In this document: piece by piece, positions 18,794 through 28,900 of the stretch
Layout: the number at the start of each line of letters is the position of its first letter
Position numbering within the stretch: position 1 is the stretch's first letter
Assembly (NCBI GenBank): GCA_029258515.1
Contig: JARHYK010000014.1
Coordinates: 1 to 64,000 of the forward strand
Direction of reading: 5' to 3'
Source of the DNA: Clostridia bacterium
GTDB lineage: Bacteria > Bacillota > Clostridia > TANB77 > CAG-508
Length of the DNA stretch: 64,000 bases
Notes under the pieces: generated by a model
What the model was told of the DNA's origin: nothing
Databases searched by the model: none
Seen by the model: only the letters and a program-made list of their open reading frames with translations
Made by a program: the position numbers and the translations under genes

Positions 18794-19510
18794 TTATTCA
18801 TAAAAATAATCGTTAATTCCATTGTATATTCCCCATGCTAATCTATCTTGGTATTCATCATTTAATAATTGCTTTTCTTCTTCTGGATTTGACAAAAATC
18901 CGCATTCTACTATTGATATTGGTATTTCTACATGTTTTATAATATATACTTTATCTAATTTCATTGCTACTCTCTTGTTTTCTTTTTGTATTGATTTATT
19001 TAGATTTGCTTGTATGCTTTTTGCTAATTTTATGCTTTTTTCATCGCCTGGTTTGTAGAAACATTGCCAGCCATAATATTGTGGTTTAGGTATTTTATTT
19101 AGATGAATTGAAACAAATAAATCTGCTGAACTTTCATTTCCTATTTTTACTCTGTTTCTTATGTCTGAAATCTTTTTTTCTCTCAATGTTTTTGCATCTA
19201 GACTATATATTGCATTTTCATCTGACCTAGTTAGTATTACTGTACATCCACTTTGTTCTAATAGTTTTTGTAATTTTAATGTTATTTTTAGGTTAGTTTC
19301 AGCTTCTGTTGTTCCATTGCTGCTTTGAGCTCCTTCATCTGGAATTCCATGTCCTGCATCTAATACAATAACTTTATTTGATACTGGTGTTGCTGTTACA
19401 AGTTGTTCTTTTTCTAATTCTACTTCTTCTTTATTGTATGAAAAAGTAAAAATTCCTAGTAATATTATCAATAACATTAAACTTATTCTTTTTCTGTTTA
19501 ATACTATCAT
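18794..19510 (-). CDS. cwlD: N-acetylmuramoyl-L-alanine amidase, CwlD-like
   Basis: 238 residues: one N-terminal membrane helix (about 9-24), then an Amidase_3 zinc domain with VIVLDAGHGIPDEGAQ (first His ligand), TEAETNLKITL (Glu ligand), SADLFVSIHLNK (second His) and ISIVECGFLSNPEEE (catalytic Glu). CwlD removes stem peptides during spore-cortex muramic-lactam formation; it works with a PdaA-type deacetylase, which suits the deacetylase gene 80 bp downstream. No SPOR or other binding domain is attached, consistent with CwlD. Confidence 0.85.
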   Translation of the reverse strand: MIVLNRKRISLMLLIILLGIFTFSYNKEEVELEKEQLVTATPVSNKVIVLDAGHGIPDEGAQSSNGTTEAETNLKITLKLQKLLEQSGCTVILTRSDENAIYSLDAKTLREKKISDIRNRVKIGNESSADLFVSIHLNKIPKPQYYGWQCFYKPGDEKSIKLAKSIQANLNKSIQKENKRVAMKLDKVYIIKHVEIPISIVECGFLSNPEEEKQLLNDEYQDRLAWGIYNGINDYFYE

Positions 19511-19521
19511 ATTTCCTCCTT

Positions 19522-19567
19522 AAAATAAAAAACTTTTAATATATTATATTAAAAGTTTTTTATTTTA
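19522..19567 (-). terminator. Terminator of the radical SAM / AsnB-Nudix operon
   Basis: A long inverted repeat centred near 19544 (AAAACTTTTAATATA / TATTAAAAGTTTT core) with A/T tracts on both sides, just after the stop at 19584. Confidence 0.75.
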
Positions 19568-19583
19568 TGATTTAACTATAATT

Positions 19584-21113
19584 TTATCTTTCTTCTACTT
19601 CATTTGGAATAGAAATTGATTGCAAAAAATCTTTCATTTCTTTTGGTGCCATAATTGCAAAATTATCTGGCATATTTTCTTCTTCTTTTAAGGTAATATT
19701 TCCTCTATTTTTCAATTCTTCTATTGATATATCTTTAGATATTTCCATTTTCATAAAGTCTGCTACTGGAATTTCAACAATTCCTGGTATGTCTTTTGGA
19801 AATATTTGTTTTTTTCCTTCTATATTTATTACATAGAAATCAGCATTCAACTCTATTTTTGAATTATTTTCATAAGGATTTATTTCTTTTAGTTGTACCT
19901 GCTTATTAAAAACTGGATTTTTCGTAATTTTAATGTCTTTTTTATCTATTCCTTCAATTTCTTCAAATAATTCTCTTATAACAGCTTTTTGGGAATCGTT
20001 TTCATCTTTTTCTTCCATTTTTCCACCTATTGTTTTTATGGCTGTTGCTTTATTTCCATTTGGTAATTTATACCATCTATTCTTGTTTTGCATTCCTAAA
20101 ACAATATTACCATTATGCATAATAATTGCTTCTGCACCTTTAATTTTTTCTTCTTTTGTGCTTCCATCAAAGCTTAATTCCTTTCCGTCTATTTGTAGTG
20201 TAGCACATGTTTTGCAATTTACTTTATTTCCATTCATATCACTACCACAATGTACACATCCGTCTTTGACTTGGTTAAACGGAAAATGTTTTTTATATAA
20301 TTTGAATAATTCATATTCAAATTTATTTCTAAATTTAAAATATTTTTTACACGCTTTGAAAAATTCTTCATCTGGTATATTATCACCTATACTTTTTATT
20401 GTATCATATATTCCAGATCCGCTAAATGCCATTGTCTGTGGTCTTGTTATACATATTGAAGGTAATATTCCTTCGTACGCTTTTCTTAGTGGATATTTTG
20501 TTTTAATATCTTTTGTAACTTTCATACGTTCTTGAATAGGAATTTCTAGGATTTCTTTTTTTACTTCTCTGTCTTGAAATGGTGCAATATATTCCATATT
20601 TAAATTTTTAGCAATTAAGTCTGACATTACTACAATTTCTTCTACTCTTGTTTTTATTAGTCCTTCTAGACTTTTGCTATCCCCTTTCCAATTTGTGAAA
20701 AATGGAAAACTTCCTAATATATCATCTGCTCCTTCTCCACTAGAAATGCTTTGTAAATTAGCATTTTTAGCATACATTGTTCCTAATAACAAAGTTGTTG
20801 TTGAACTTATCCATTCTGGATTAAATGAACCTAGTATTTTTACTGCATATTCTACCATTGATTTTACTTGATCTTCCGGAACGTAATATATCTGATGATT
20901 TTTTATTCCTAATTCATTAGCTACTTTTTTACTATATTCTACATCTGGATTTTCTTTTCCTTCTACTCCTACTGTTATTGCCATTACATCTTTGTTATAT
21001 TCATTTGCATGATATAATATAGCTGAACTGTCAATACCTCCTGAAAATAAGACAGATTTGGGGGTATTTTTTTTGATTGATGCATCTATTTTTTCTCTTA
21101 ACCTATCATACAA
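19584..21113 (-). CDS. Asparagine-synthetase-like ATP-pyrophosphatase fused to zinc ribbon and Nudix domain
   Basis: 509 residues in three parts. Residues 1-275 are the synthetase half of class-B asparagine synthetase: PP-loop SGGIDSS at 24-30 and ISSGEGADDILG at 123-134. The N-terminal glutaminase domain with its Cys1 nucleophile is absent. A treble-clef/zinc ribbon follows with C286, C289, C300 and C303. Residues about 305-480 form a Nudix domain; the box lies at 363-389 (GGKMEEKDEN, AVIRELFEEIEGI) with a one-residue insertion before the last Gly. TTG at 21113 is the start, with GGAGGT nine bases upstream inside the end of the radical SAM gene; the two reading frames overlap by 16 bp. Substrate unknown; probably adenylates a carboxylate, using ammonia or an amine. 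Confidence 0.85.
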   Translation of the reverse strand: MYDRLREKIDASIKKNTPKSVLFSGGIDSSAILYHANEYNKDVMAITVGVEGKENPDVEYSKKVANELGIKNHQIYYVPEDQVKSMVEYAVKILGSFNPEWISSTTTLLLGTMYAKNANLQSISSGEGADDILGSFPFFTNWKGDSKSLEGLIKTRVEEIVVMSDLIAKNLNMEYIAPFQDREVKKEILEIPIQERMKVTKDIKTKYPLRKAYEGILPSICITRPQTMAFSGSGIYDTIKSIGDNIPDEEFFKACKKYFKFRNKFEYELFKLYKKHFPFNQVKDGCVHCGSDMNGNKVNCKTCATLQIDGKELSFDGSTKEEKIKGAEAIIMHNGNIVLGMQNKNRWYKLPNGNKATAIKTIGGKMEEKDENDSQKAVIRELFEEIEGIDKKDIKITKNPVFNKQVQLKEINPYENNSKIELNADFYVINIEGKKQIFPKDIPGIVEIPVADFMKMEISKDISIEELKNRGNITLKEEENMPDNFAIMAPKEMKDFLQSISIPNEVEER

Positions 21114-22390
21114 TTACTATCTACCTCCTCTTTTAATATTTCTTTATAATTTTTAGTGTCATATATAAGTCTTAGAAAATTTCCATAACTCAAATCTTCT
21201 ATTCCTTCATAATATGTTCTTTTGTCATATTTAGCTATTTGCTCTGCATTCATATTATGATTCATTTCGTAAAATGGTGTGAATGCTGTTGGTCTTGCTT
21301 TTACTTTATATTTATTCAAAAAGTCTAATGTATATTCTATACTTTTTTTGGTTTGATTAGGTACTCCAAACATAATAAGTGCTTTATATTCTATTCCATA
21401 CTTTTGCAATAATTTAATTCCTTTTGCTATTACTTTTTCATCATATTTTTTGTCAATACTTTTTAAATCCTCTGGTTCTATAGATTCTATCCCTATTGCT
21501 ATTTTATAGCAACCTGATTCAGCCATTTTTTTTACCATTTCTTCATTCTCTAATAAATCTGGCCTTGTTGTACATGACCATTTTATTTTTCTTTCATTTT
21601 TTATTAATTCATTACAAAAATCTATTACGTATTTTTCATTTAATGTAAAATCTGGTGCAAAAAACTTGTAGTATTCATAATTATTACTATTTATATAGTC
21701 TATTACATCTTTTATTGGTCTTCTTCTTTCTTTTTTTCCATAGTATAATACTGCATTACAATATGGACAGTTATACGGACATCCTCTTGCTACTGTTACT
21801 ACTACTTGTTGTCTTTTTTCCATTTTAAAATAGGAATTAACTGGCATTTTTTCGCAATCTGTTAATCCCCATTTACTGCTATCTAAAATTTCTCCTTTTT
21901 TTGACAATGTAAATCTTTTGTTTTCTATTAATATTACTCCTCGCATTTCTCTTTTTCCTAGCTTATTATTTGCATATTTAAAAAAGTCTAATATTGCTAC
22001 TTCTTGATCGCATTCTTTTGATACTATTGCATTAAAGTTTGTTTCTTTAAAAAATTTTGGAAGATATAGTGGCATTTCTCCATATGCAATTGTTTTACAA
22101 TTTGGTGAAATTTCTTTTATGTAGTCATTTAATTTTATTGAATTTTGTAAATTTTCTGTATTTATATAGAATGCTACTGCCTTGTAATTATTTGATATTA
22201 TTTTAGTTATTACATCTTGAAATTCAGTTTGATTTGCTTCTATATCAATATAATCTACTTTTTCTTCTAAATTTTTTTCTACATAATTTATTACTTCTCC
22301 AAAATGCACAAAATGATATGGTGCATTTACATGATTTGATTTTGTAGATAGTCCACTATCTTGCCATATAAATAAAAAACGATTTTCCAT
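21098..22390 (-). CDS. Radical SAM protein with cobalamin-binding-like N-terminal domain
   Basis: 430 residues. Residues 1-140 alternate strands and helices in the manner of a B12-binding Rossmann domain (FVHFGEVINYVEKNL, then KAVAFYINTEN, then KTIAYGEMPLYL), but the D-x-H-x2-G cobalamin ligand motif is missing. The radical SAM core starts at about 195 with C204, C208 and C211 (ARGCPYNCPYCNAVLYYG), followed by WSCTTRPDLL and KIAIGIESIEPEDLK, typical of the MiaB/B12 subgroup. ATG at 22390 has AGAGGTGG at correct spacing; the in-frame GTG at 22399 overlaps that site. Translationally coupled to the downstream AsnB-Nudix gene, so they probably act on one substrate. Reaction unknown. Confidence 0.88.
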   Translation of the reverse strand: MENRFLFIWQDSGLSTKSNHVNAPYHFVHFGEVINYVEKNLEEKVDYIDIEANQTEFQDVITKIISNNYKAVAFYINTENLQNSIKLNDYIKEISPNCKTIAYGEMPLYLPKFFKETNFNAIVSKECDQEVAILDFFKYANNKLGKREMRGVILIENKRFTLSKKGEILDSSKWGLTDCEKMPVNSYFKMEKRQQVVVTVARGCPYNCPYCNAVLYYGKKERRRPIKDVIDYINSNNYEYYKFFAPDFTLNEKYVIDFCNELIKNERKIKWSCTTRPDLLENEEMVKKMAESGCYKIAIGIESIEPEDLKSIDKKYDEKVIAKGIKLLQKYGIEYKALIMFGVPNQTKKSIEYTLDFLNKYKVKARPTAFTPFYEMNHNMNAEQIAKYDKRTYYEGIEDLSYGNFLRLIYDTKNYKEILKEEVDSNCMIG

Positions 22391-22480
22391 ATTTCCCACC
22401 TCTTTTTTATTTTAGCAACACTGGAAAAAAATGTCAATTCGTTTTTTATAAATATTAATCTTTACTTCACTTATATTTTT

Positions 22481-23410
22481 TTATATATTTTTTCTTCTAT
22501 CTATTGAATAACTGCTTCCTATTACTGATTTAGCTGCATGTTTTACTTGTGCTCCTACTTCTCCTATTTCTAACATATTGTAGAATCTATCTTTATCTGC
22601 TACAACTACCCCTATTGAAATTGATGTTAATGGGAATTGCTCAATTATTCCTTTTCTATTTGCGACTTCTATATATCCTTTTTCTAAGTCTTCTGGTGTG
22701 AAGAAAGTTTGTACTTTTTTATCAAAATTTGTTATTACATTTTGACATATCTTTTCACATGATAATGTTGGTACTATTGCAACAAAATCATCTCCTCCAA
22801 TATGTCCTACAAAACTCCCTTCTGGTATTATATCATGTACACAATTTAATATTATGTTAGCTGTAAATTTTATTATCTCATCACCTTTTAAAAATCCATA
22901 TACATCATTATATGCTTTGAAATTGTCTAAATCTAGATATAGTACTGAAAACGGCTCTTTATTTGCCAAACGTTTTTTTAGTTCTGCATGTATTTGCACA
23001 TTTCCTGGTAATCCTGTTAATGGACTTATCCTTCTATTTATTATTAATAATCTTATAATGTTTTTTACTGTGTAATATAGATATTCTTCATTGACTGGTT
23101 TTTTTATATAATATTCTATTGATTCTTTCAATATTTTTATTCTGTGTTCTTTGTTAGTATTAGAAGATACTACTATTACTGGCGTTATAATATTATCATC
23201 GTCATTTCTTATTTTTTTGCATAAATCTATAATATCTACTTCTATTGCGTCTTCATTTATTATTATCATTGTTGGTATGTTTTTTAATGCAATATCTATC
23301 ATATCTGATTTTACACTAATAAATTTATATTCTTTATCTTCTTTAAATAACTCTTTAAATACTAAGATTGATGAATCATCATCGTCAATAATATATATTT
23401 CTTGCATCAT
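22481..23410 (-). CDS. Response-regulator-like protein: degenerate receiver plus GGDEF domain
   Basis: 309 residues. Residues 1-120 are a receiver domain with the acidic pocket (IIDDDDSSIL) and the Lys in IKKPVNEEY, but where the phosphorylated Asp should be the sequence reads TMIIINED, giving Asn52. Residues 125-300 form a diguanylate cyclase domain: SPLTGLPGN, VLYLDLDNFKAYNDVYGFLKGDEI and active site HIGGDDF at 203-209. The R-x-x-D inhibitory site before it is absent. It may make cyclic di-GMP independently of phosphorylation. The start follows the upstream membrane-protein stop by 11 bases, so the pair is co-transcribed. Confidence 0.85.
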   Translation of the reverse strand: MMQEIYIIDDDDSSILVFKELFKEDKEYKFISVKSDMIDIALKNIPTMIIINEDAIEVDIIDLCKKIRNDDDNIITPVIVVSSNTNKEHRIKILKESIEYYIKKPVNEEYLYYTVKNIIRLLIINRRISPLTGLPGNVQIHAELKKRLANKEPFSVLYLDLDNFKAYNDVYGFLKGDEIIKFTANIILNCVHDIIPEGSFVGHIGGDDFVAIVPTLSCEKICQNVITNFDKKVQTFFTPEDLEKGYIEVANRKGIIEQFPLTSISIGVVVADKDRFYNMLEIGEVGAQVKHAAKSVIGSSYSIDRRKNI

Positions 23411-23421
23411 CTCAAATCTCC

Positions 23422-24366
23422 TTACTCTACTGTATTTTTCATTAATTTTTTAGCTTTTTGATCATCTGAGTTTGTAACTTCTACTTTTATTTTATTTTCT
23501 CCTTTTTTAAATGGTAATTCTATTTTAAATTCTTTACCTGATAATTTTTGTCCAAATCTCTTGTTCTCATCTTCATCCAAAGTTATTACTATCTCTTTTA
23601 ATTCAATACTATCTTTAACTTTAATTGCATATCCTGTTTTGTTTTCATTTAGTGCAATTTCAATTTCTGGAATAGATATTCCACTTGTTTCTTGTACTTT
23701 TGTTTCTGTATTGTTATTAATATCTACTACTACAATTGTCAATGTATGTCTTCCCGCTATTACATCTATTTCATATTCAAATTCTAAATCTTTAATTTCT
23801 ACCTTTTTTTCTTCTCCATCGTCCCAGCGATATGTTAAATATGCTACCTCTGTATCTCCTTTGTATTTGATATTTATTTTTCCATTTTCTGTTGCTTCTA
23901 GATTAATGTTGCTATTTACAACATATTGTTTTTTGAATTCTGTTTCATTTCCTTTTGTGTCTAATGCTTTAATATTAAAATTATTTGTTCCATTTGGTAC
24001 TTTTATTTTTTGTTCAAGATATTCTCCACCATTTCCATTTAATGTAACTTCTTTTTCATCATTCCAGTTATATGTTACATTTTCTATACCTAACTTGCTT
24101 GCTACTTTCAATATTATTGTGTTATTTTCCCCTTCTATATTTTCTACTGAGATTGTTGGTTTTATATCTAATTTTTCTTCTTTTTTGTTTGTATCGTTTT
24201 TGTATAAAGCATATGCTCCACTACCTATCATAAATATGGAGAATATTATTAATATTATTGCAAATACTTTTATTACTGTGCTTAATTCTGATTTATTTGG
24301 GTTATTATATTTTTTTTCTTTTTTAATTTTTCTATTATTTTCACCTGTTGATAGAATTTGATTCAT
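23422..24366 (-). CDS. Single-pass membrane protein with Ig-like extracellular repeats
   Basis: 314 residues: basic cytoplasmic N-terminus (about 1-30), one membrane helix (about 31-54: VIKVFAIILIIFSIFMIGSG), then three or four beta-rich modules of about 80 residues, with repeated Y-x-W-(N/D)-D motifs (VTYNWNDEKEV, LTYRWDDGEEKK) and phrases such as FNIKALDTKGNETEF and TIVVVDINNNTETK that are typical of bacterial Ig-like folds. No enzymatic motif. It is the first gene of the transcript that continues into the GGDEF protein, so it could be its sensory partner; that is inference. Confidence 0.65.
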   Translation of the reverse strand: MNQILSTGENNRKIKKEKKYNNPNKSELSTVIKVFAIILIIFSIFMIGSGAYALYKNDTNKKEEKLDIKPTISVENIEGENNTIILKVASKLGIENVTYNWNDEKEVTLNGNGGEYLEQKIKVPNGTNNFNIKALDTKGNETEFKKQYVVNSNINLEATENGKINIKYKGDTEVAYLTYRWDDGEEKKVEIKDLEFEYEIDVIAGRHTLTIVVVDINNNTETKVQETSGISIPEIEIALNENKTGYAIKVKDSIELKEIVITLDEDENKRFGQKLSGKEFKIELPFKKGENKIKVEVTNSDDQKAKKLMKNTVE

Positions 24367-24519
24367 ATTTTACACCTCTTTTGTTATTATAGTAAAAATT
24401 ATATCATAGCTAGTTTTAATTGTAAATGATTTAATAGAAAATTTTAATTTAGTATTTTGCAAGTGTTTTTTGTTACTATTAGTGTACTATGTGATAAAAT
24501 TTATTTATATTAAAAATAT

Positions 24520-24562
24520 AAAAGATAACAGCTAGAGTAGTTCAATCTAATTGTTATCTTTT
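24520..24562 (-). terminator. Terminator-like hairpin after the XRE pseudogene
   Basis: Arms AAAAGATAACA (24520-24530) and TGTTATCTTTT (24552-24562) form an 11-bp stem with a 21-base loop around the end of the pseudogene. Confidence 0.5.
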
Positions 24563-24741
24563 TATAAATTCTATAATTTCATCATCTGGTATATTTAGTG
24601 CCTTTACTATTTTTTAAAATGTGGATAAACGAGTATTTTCTTCATTGTATTCTAGTCTTTGTAATTGTCTTATACTAATTCCTACTTCTTCTGCAAATTC
24701 TTCTTGTGATATTTCATAGCTAGTCTATGCTTCTTTATCAT
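24554..24741 (-). pseudogene. Remnant of an XRE-family HTH gene
   Basis: GGAGG and an ATG at 24741 open a frame (MIKKHRLAMKY) that must shift to continue as SQEEFAEEVGISIRQLQRLE, a clear XRE helix-turn-helix; an in-frame TAA interrupts it after NTRLSTF, and the end reads KIVKALNIPDDEIIEFIKR. At least one frameshift and one stop make it a dead gene. Confidence 0.75.
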
Positions 24742-24975
24742 TTTTAGCCTCCAATTTAGTTAATGATTAAATTATATACTAATTGATTATAAAAAAGAAC
24801 GACATTTTTGTCTTGTTTTTTTATTGACTTTTGTTATATTAATATATATAGTAATTTTGATATTATATAAGTGTATCGTTAAAAGTCTTATAAATTGGAA
24901 AAACTACATTATATATAACATTCAAAGATAAAAATATATTTAACTTTAATATTAGAAAAATTTAGAAGGAGAATT

Positions 24976-25905
24976 AAAAATCAACTGGTATTACACTAGT
25001 AGCTTTAGTTATTACAATAATTATACTTTTAATACACCTCCATTAACTCGAGGTAGTGGAATACTAACAAATTCAGTAAAAGCTAAAAAATGACATTATT
25101 ATCACAGTATAAGGAAGAATATGAGATGTTTTTAACTCAGAAATTATTAAAAAATAATAATTTTAAAAGGGCAAGTTTGGTAGCTGGAAAAACAAATTTA
25201 ATATATAATACATAAAAAGAAGGAGAAACTGGTAATATATATGATGTAATACCAAGTTTAAAAAATAGCGATTTTTGTAGAAAGTTAGAGATACTAAAAG
25301 AAGAATTATTATTAAATTCAAAAGATAGAAAAGAAATAGAGTTAGCATAATCTTTGAGTATTCAAGTAAATCCATACGATATAGTAAATAGTGACTTGCT
25401 TTCATAATATGGAAATTTACTATTAATAGATGAAACAGGAACAGAAACAATACCAGATAGAGTAACAAAGATAGGAAATGGAGCTTTAATAGGTCTATCA
25501 AATATAAAACAATTAAATTTAGCAGAAAGTGTCAAATTTTATTAACTAATTCATTATTAGAATATATAGGAGTAAGCCTAAAAAAATTAAAATCTCTGCT
25601 TTCTATGAAACGAATCGTATTGTTATTATATCAAAAAATAAGTCAAACTTTATTACACCAGATGGAACTATGATTTTGAGTAAGGATGGTAAAACTTTAT
25701 GTTGTACAACTAAGGATTTAGATGTGTATAATATACCTACTAATGTAGAAACAATTAGAACATATTGTTTTTATGGTAAGAAAAACTTAAAATCAATTTA
25801 AATTCCAATTAGTATCAAATTTTGAAAAATACTGTTTTTTTTGGGGCATATAATTTGGAAAAAATTGAAATTCCTAATACAGTTGAAAATATAGGAATTA
25901 TAATT
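24976..25905 (+). pseudogene. Decayed leucine-rich-repeat (BspA-type) surface protein with prepilin-like N-terminus
   Basis: After AGAAGGAG (24964-24971) the frame reads STGITLVALVITIIILLI, the same prepilin-like signal as at 1..441, but the start codon is gone and several stops follow. Later pieces read TIPDRVTKIGNGALIGLSNI, IPTNVETIRTYCFYGKKNLK and KIEIPNTVENIG, the 23-residue repeat pattern of BspA/LRR_5 proteins. Multiple stops and frameshifts; clearly degenerate. A perfect terminator follows. Confidence 0.75.
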
Positions 25906-25906
25906 T

Positions 25907-25946
25907 AAAAAAGTAACAACTAATAATTATTAGTTGTTACTTTTTT
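25907..25946. terminator. Bidirectional terminator
   Basis: A 40-bp perfect inverted repeat with arms AAAAAAGTAACAACTAATAA and its complement, serving the decayed LRR gene on plus and the adhesin gene on minus. Confidence 0.85.
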
Positions 25947-25965
25947 ATTTTATAATCTATTTTTA

Positions 25966-28900
25966 TTATAATACATATTTCTTAATTAAAACTATTCCAC
26001 CTGCTATTGTTACTAATATTACCATTCCTAATCCTAAATATACTTTTGGATTTCCTGTAATACCTGTTTCAACTGCTAGAATTACTGGTGCATCATCTAT
26101 ATCATCTTCTCCTGGTTTTTTATTGTCTGGTGTTGAATCTCTATCTGGTACACCTTTGTCATTATAGTCTTTTGATATTTCTGCTGTATTTACTTTTAAT
26201 CCTACATTTTCTTTTCCTTTGATCCATGTTAATAATACTTCTACTTCTGCACTTTCTCCTGGTTGTAATAGTTTGTCTGCTAATAAATTTGTTGATATTA
26301 CATTATTTCCTAAATCTGTCCAACCTGGGTTATCTTCTTTTATAAATTTTAACCCTTGTGGTATATAGTCTTTTATTTCTTTTGCATATCCTGCAATATC
26401 TCCTTCATTTGTAACTCTTATTGAGTATCTAAATTTAACTTCTACTTTGTCTAATTTTTTACGATGTAAATCTACTTTTACAACTGGTTCTGGGTCTTGT
26501 TCTGCAGTATGACCTGTATTAGTTATTGTCTCTTTTCCATCTTCTATTACTATTGCTTGTGTTACCCATTTTCTTAAAGCTAAGTCAAATTCTCTTACTA
26601 CAACTTTTTCAAAGTCATCATCATCTTCTTGTCCTGGTACGTAGTTTCCTTTTTCTTCATCTTTGTATGTTGGTTTTTTGTTTTCTTCTGGAACTACTAT
26701 ATTATCTGTTTTTGAATCTCTGTCTGTTATATCTTGTTTGTTTTCATCTTTACTTATTGATATTTCTGCAATATTTGTTTGGTTGATATTTGATTTTACT
26801 GTATCTTTAACTTTACACATAATTGGTACTTCTTTGTAGTCTAATTCAATTTTTCCATCTACTTTTGATGTTGCTTTTATTAAACTATCTTTTAAGTATG
26901 TTGTTTTTACTTTTCTAGTTTCTTTGTCATATGACCAACCATATTTTGTATTGTATTCACCTTCTACAAACTCTAATCCTTCTGGTAAATAGTCTGTTAT
27001 TTCTTCTGCATAACCTGAAATTTCACCTTCATTATATACTCTTAACATGTATACTACTGTGTCATTTCTAGTAAGTTCTACTGGTTTTTTTGTATGATTA
27101 TATGTTGCTGTTGTTATTAACTTTCCATCTTCTCCTAGTGTATTTAATTTTGATGTATCTACTTCAGGTTCTCTTGTATATTTTCCATTACTTTGTTTTA
27201 AATATTCTTCTTCTTCTATAACATTATCTTTGCTTATTGCTATTATGAATTTTCTTAGTGCTAAGTCAAAATTTTGTAATTTTATATTATCAAAATCTTC
27301 ATCATCTTCATATTTAACCCAATCTTCTGGCTTAGAGTCTCTATCTGTTACTGAATCATTGTTTTTATCTCTATCATCTGTTATTGCCGCTTCATTTCTA
27401 ATTATTGTTCCGGCAATATTTTCTGATACAACTTTCATATATACATATATTTCTTTATAGTCTATTTCTAATGGTGTTTTTGTTTTATCAAAAGCTTTTA
27501 TTAAATTACTATTTAATAAATCTTCTCCTTTTCCTTTTGCTAAATATGTTGATTTTATTAATTCTATTTTTCCATTTTCTGAAACAACTGGATTATCCCA
27601 AACTAGTTGATTATATAATATTGCTTCTTTTTCTGCTTGTGATAATGTTTTATCATTTTTTATTTCTTCTTCTGTTTTTGTTGACCATATAAATTCTAAT
27701 CCTTCTGGTATATCTTCTGATATTTCTGCTGCATATCCATCTAATTCACCTTCATTATATATACGTAGACGATATTTTACAATATCTCCTTTTTTTACTG
27801 CTACTGGTTCTTTATTTAATTGGTAATCAGCTGTTGTTATTTTTTTACCATTATTGTCTAATGTATTTAGTTTGCTTAAATCTATATTTTCAATTCTTTC
27901 TGGGACTTTGTTTTTATTTACTTCTACAATTGATTTTATTAATTTCAAGTCAAATTCTATTGGTTTTAATATTAATTTTTCAAAGTCATCATCATCTTGT
28001 TCTCCTGGATAGTATATATTTTTTGATAAGTCTGTTTCGTTTGTTGTTCCTTTATATCCACTCATATTGTCTTTGTTTACATTTGGTTTTGTTGCTGGTT
28101 CTGAATCTCTGTCTGCTCCTTCTTGGTTTATTATTGTAACATTTGCTTCTGCATCAAATTCTTCTTCTATCCATGCAACGTTTGTTAATACTACATCAGT
28201 ATCTTGTGGTTTTTCTACTACTTTACATTCTATTTCTATTGTTTCTGAACTTAGATTTCCATTTGTGTATGCTGGAAGATTTATTGTATTGCCTGAATCT
28301 CTTGAAATTGTTAATTTATTTGTACTATTATCTATTGTCCCTGTAAATCCTTGTGTATTTACTTTTACATATTCTAATCCTGTTGGTAATTGGTCTACTA
28401 TTTTTGTCGCTCTACCTGATTTTTCACCTTCGTTATATATTGTTAGATTATATGTTACTATATCTCCTGTTTTTACAAGTAGAGGGTCTTTTCTATGTTT
28501 ATATGTAGCTGTTTTATTTGTTGCTATTGTACTTTCATCTATTTGTGGATTTCTTGAATTACTTACTGCTTTTTCATTTATTTTTGTTATATATTTTCTT
28601 AATGCTAAATCAAATTCTTTTTCTCTTGTTATTTCTATTACTGGTTGTTGGTTTGCATTTGTTGAATGTGTATATAGTGTTATATGTGTATTTGATTTTG
28701 CTGTCCCCTTTTCATAGTTTGCTGAATTTGTCTTAGCTGTATTGATTAAATATTCGTATAATGCTAGTGCTTGTTTTTCTCTTTGTTCTCCTTCTTTTGT
28801 TTCTAGTTTATAGTCTCTTAAAGAATGATATGTTGTTCCATTTCTATCTTCTTCTTCTGTTTTATATGTAAGCCATGCTGTTTTACCTAGTTGATTATAT

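Noticed and set aside
25163..25501. Minus-strand 112-codon open frame with many Leu, Phe and Tyr
   Set aside because: It is antisense to the decayed leucine-rich-repeat gene on plus, has no ribosome binding site, and the plus-strand reading gives recognisable protein motifs.
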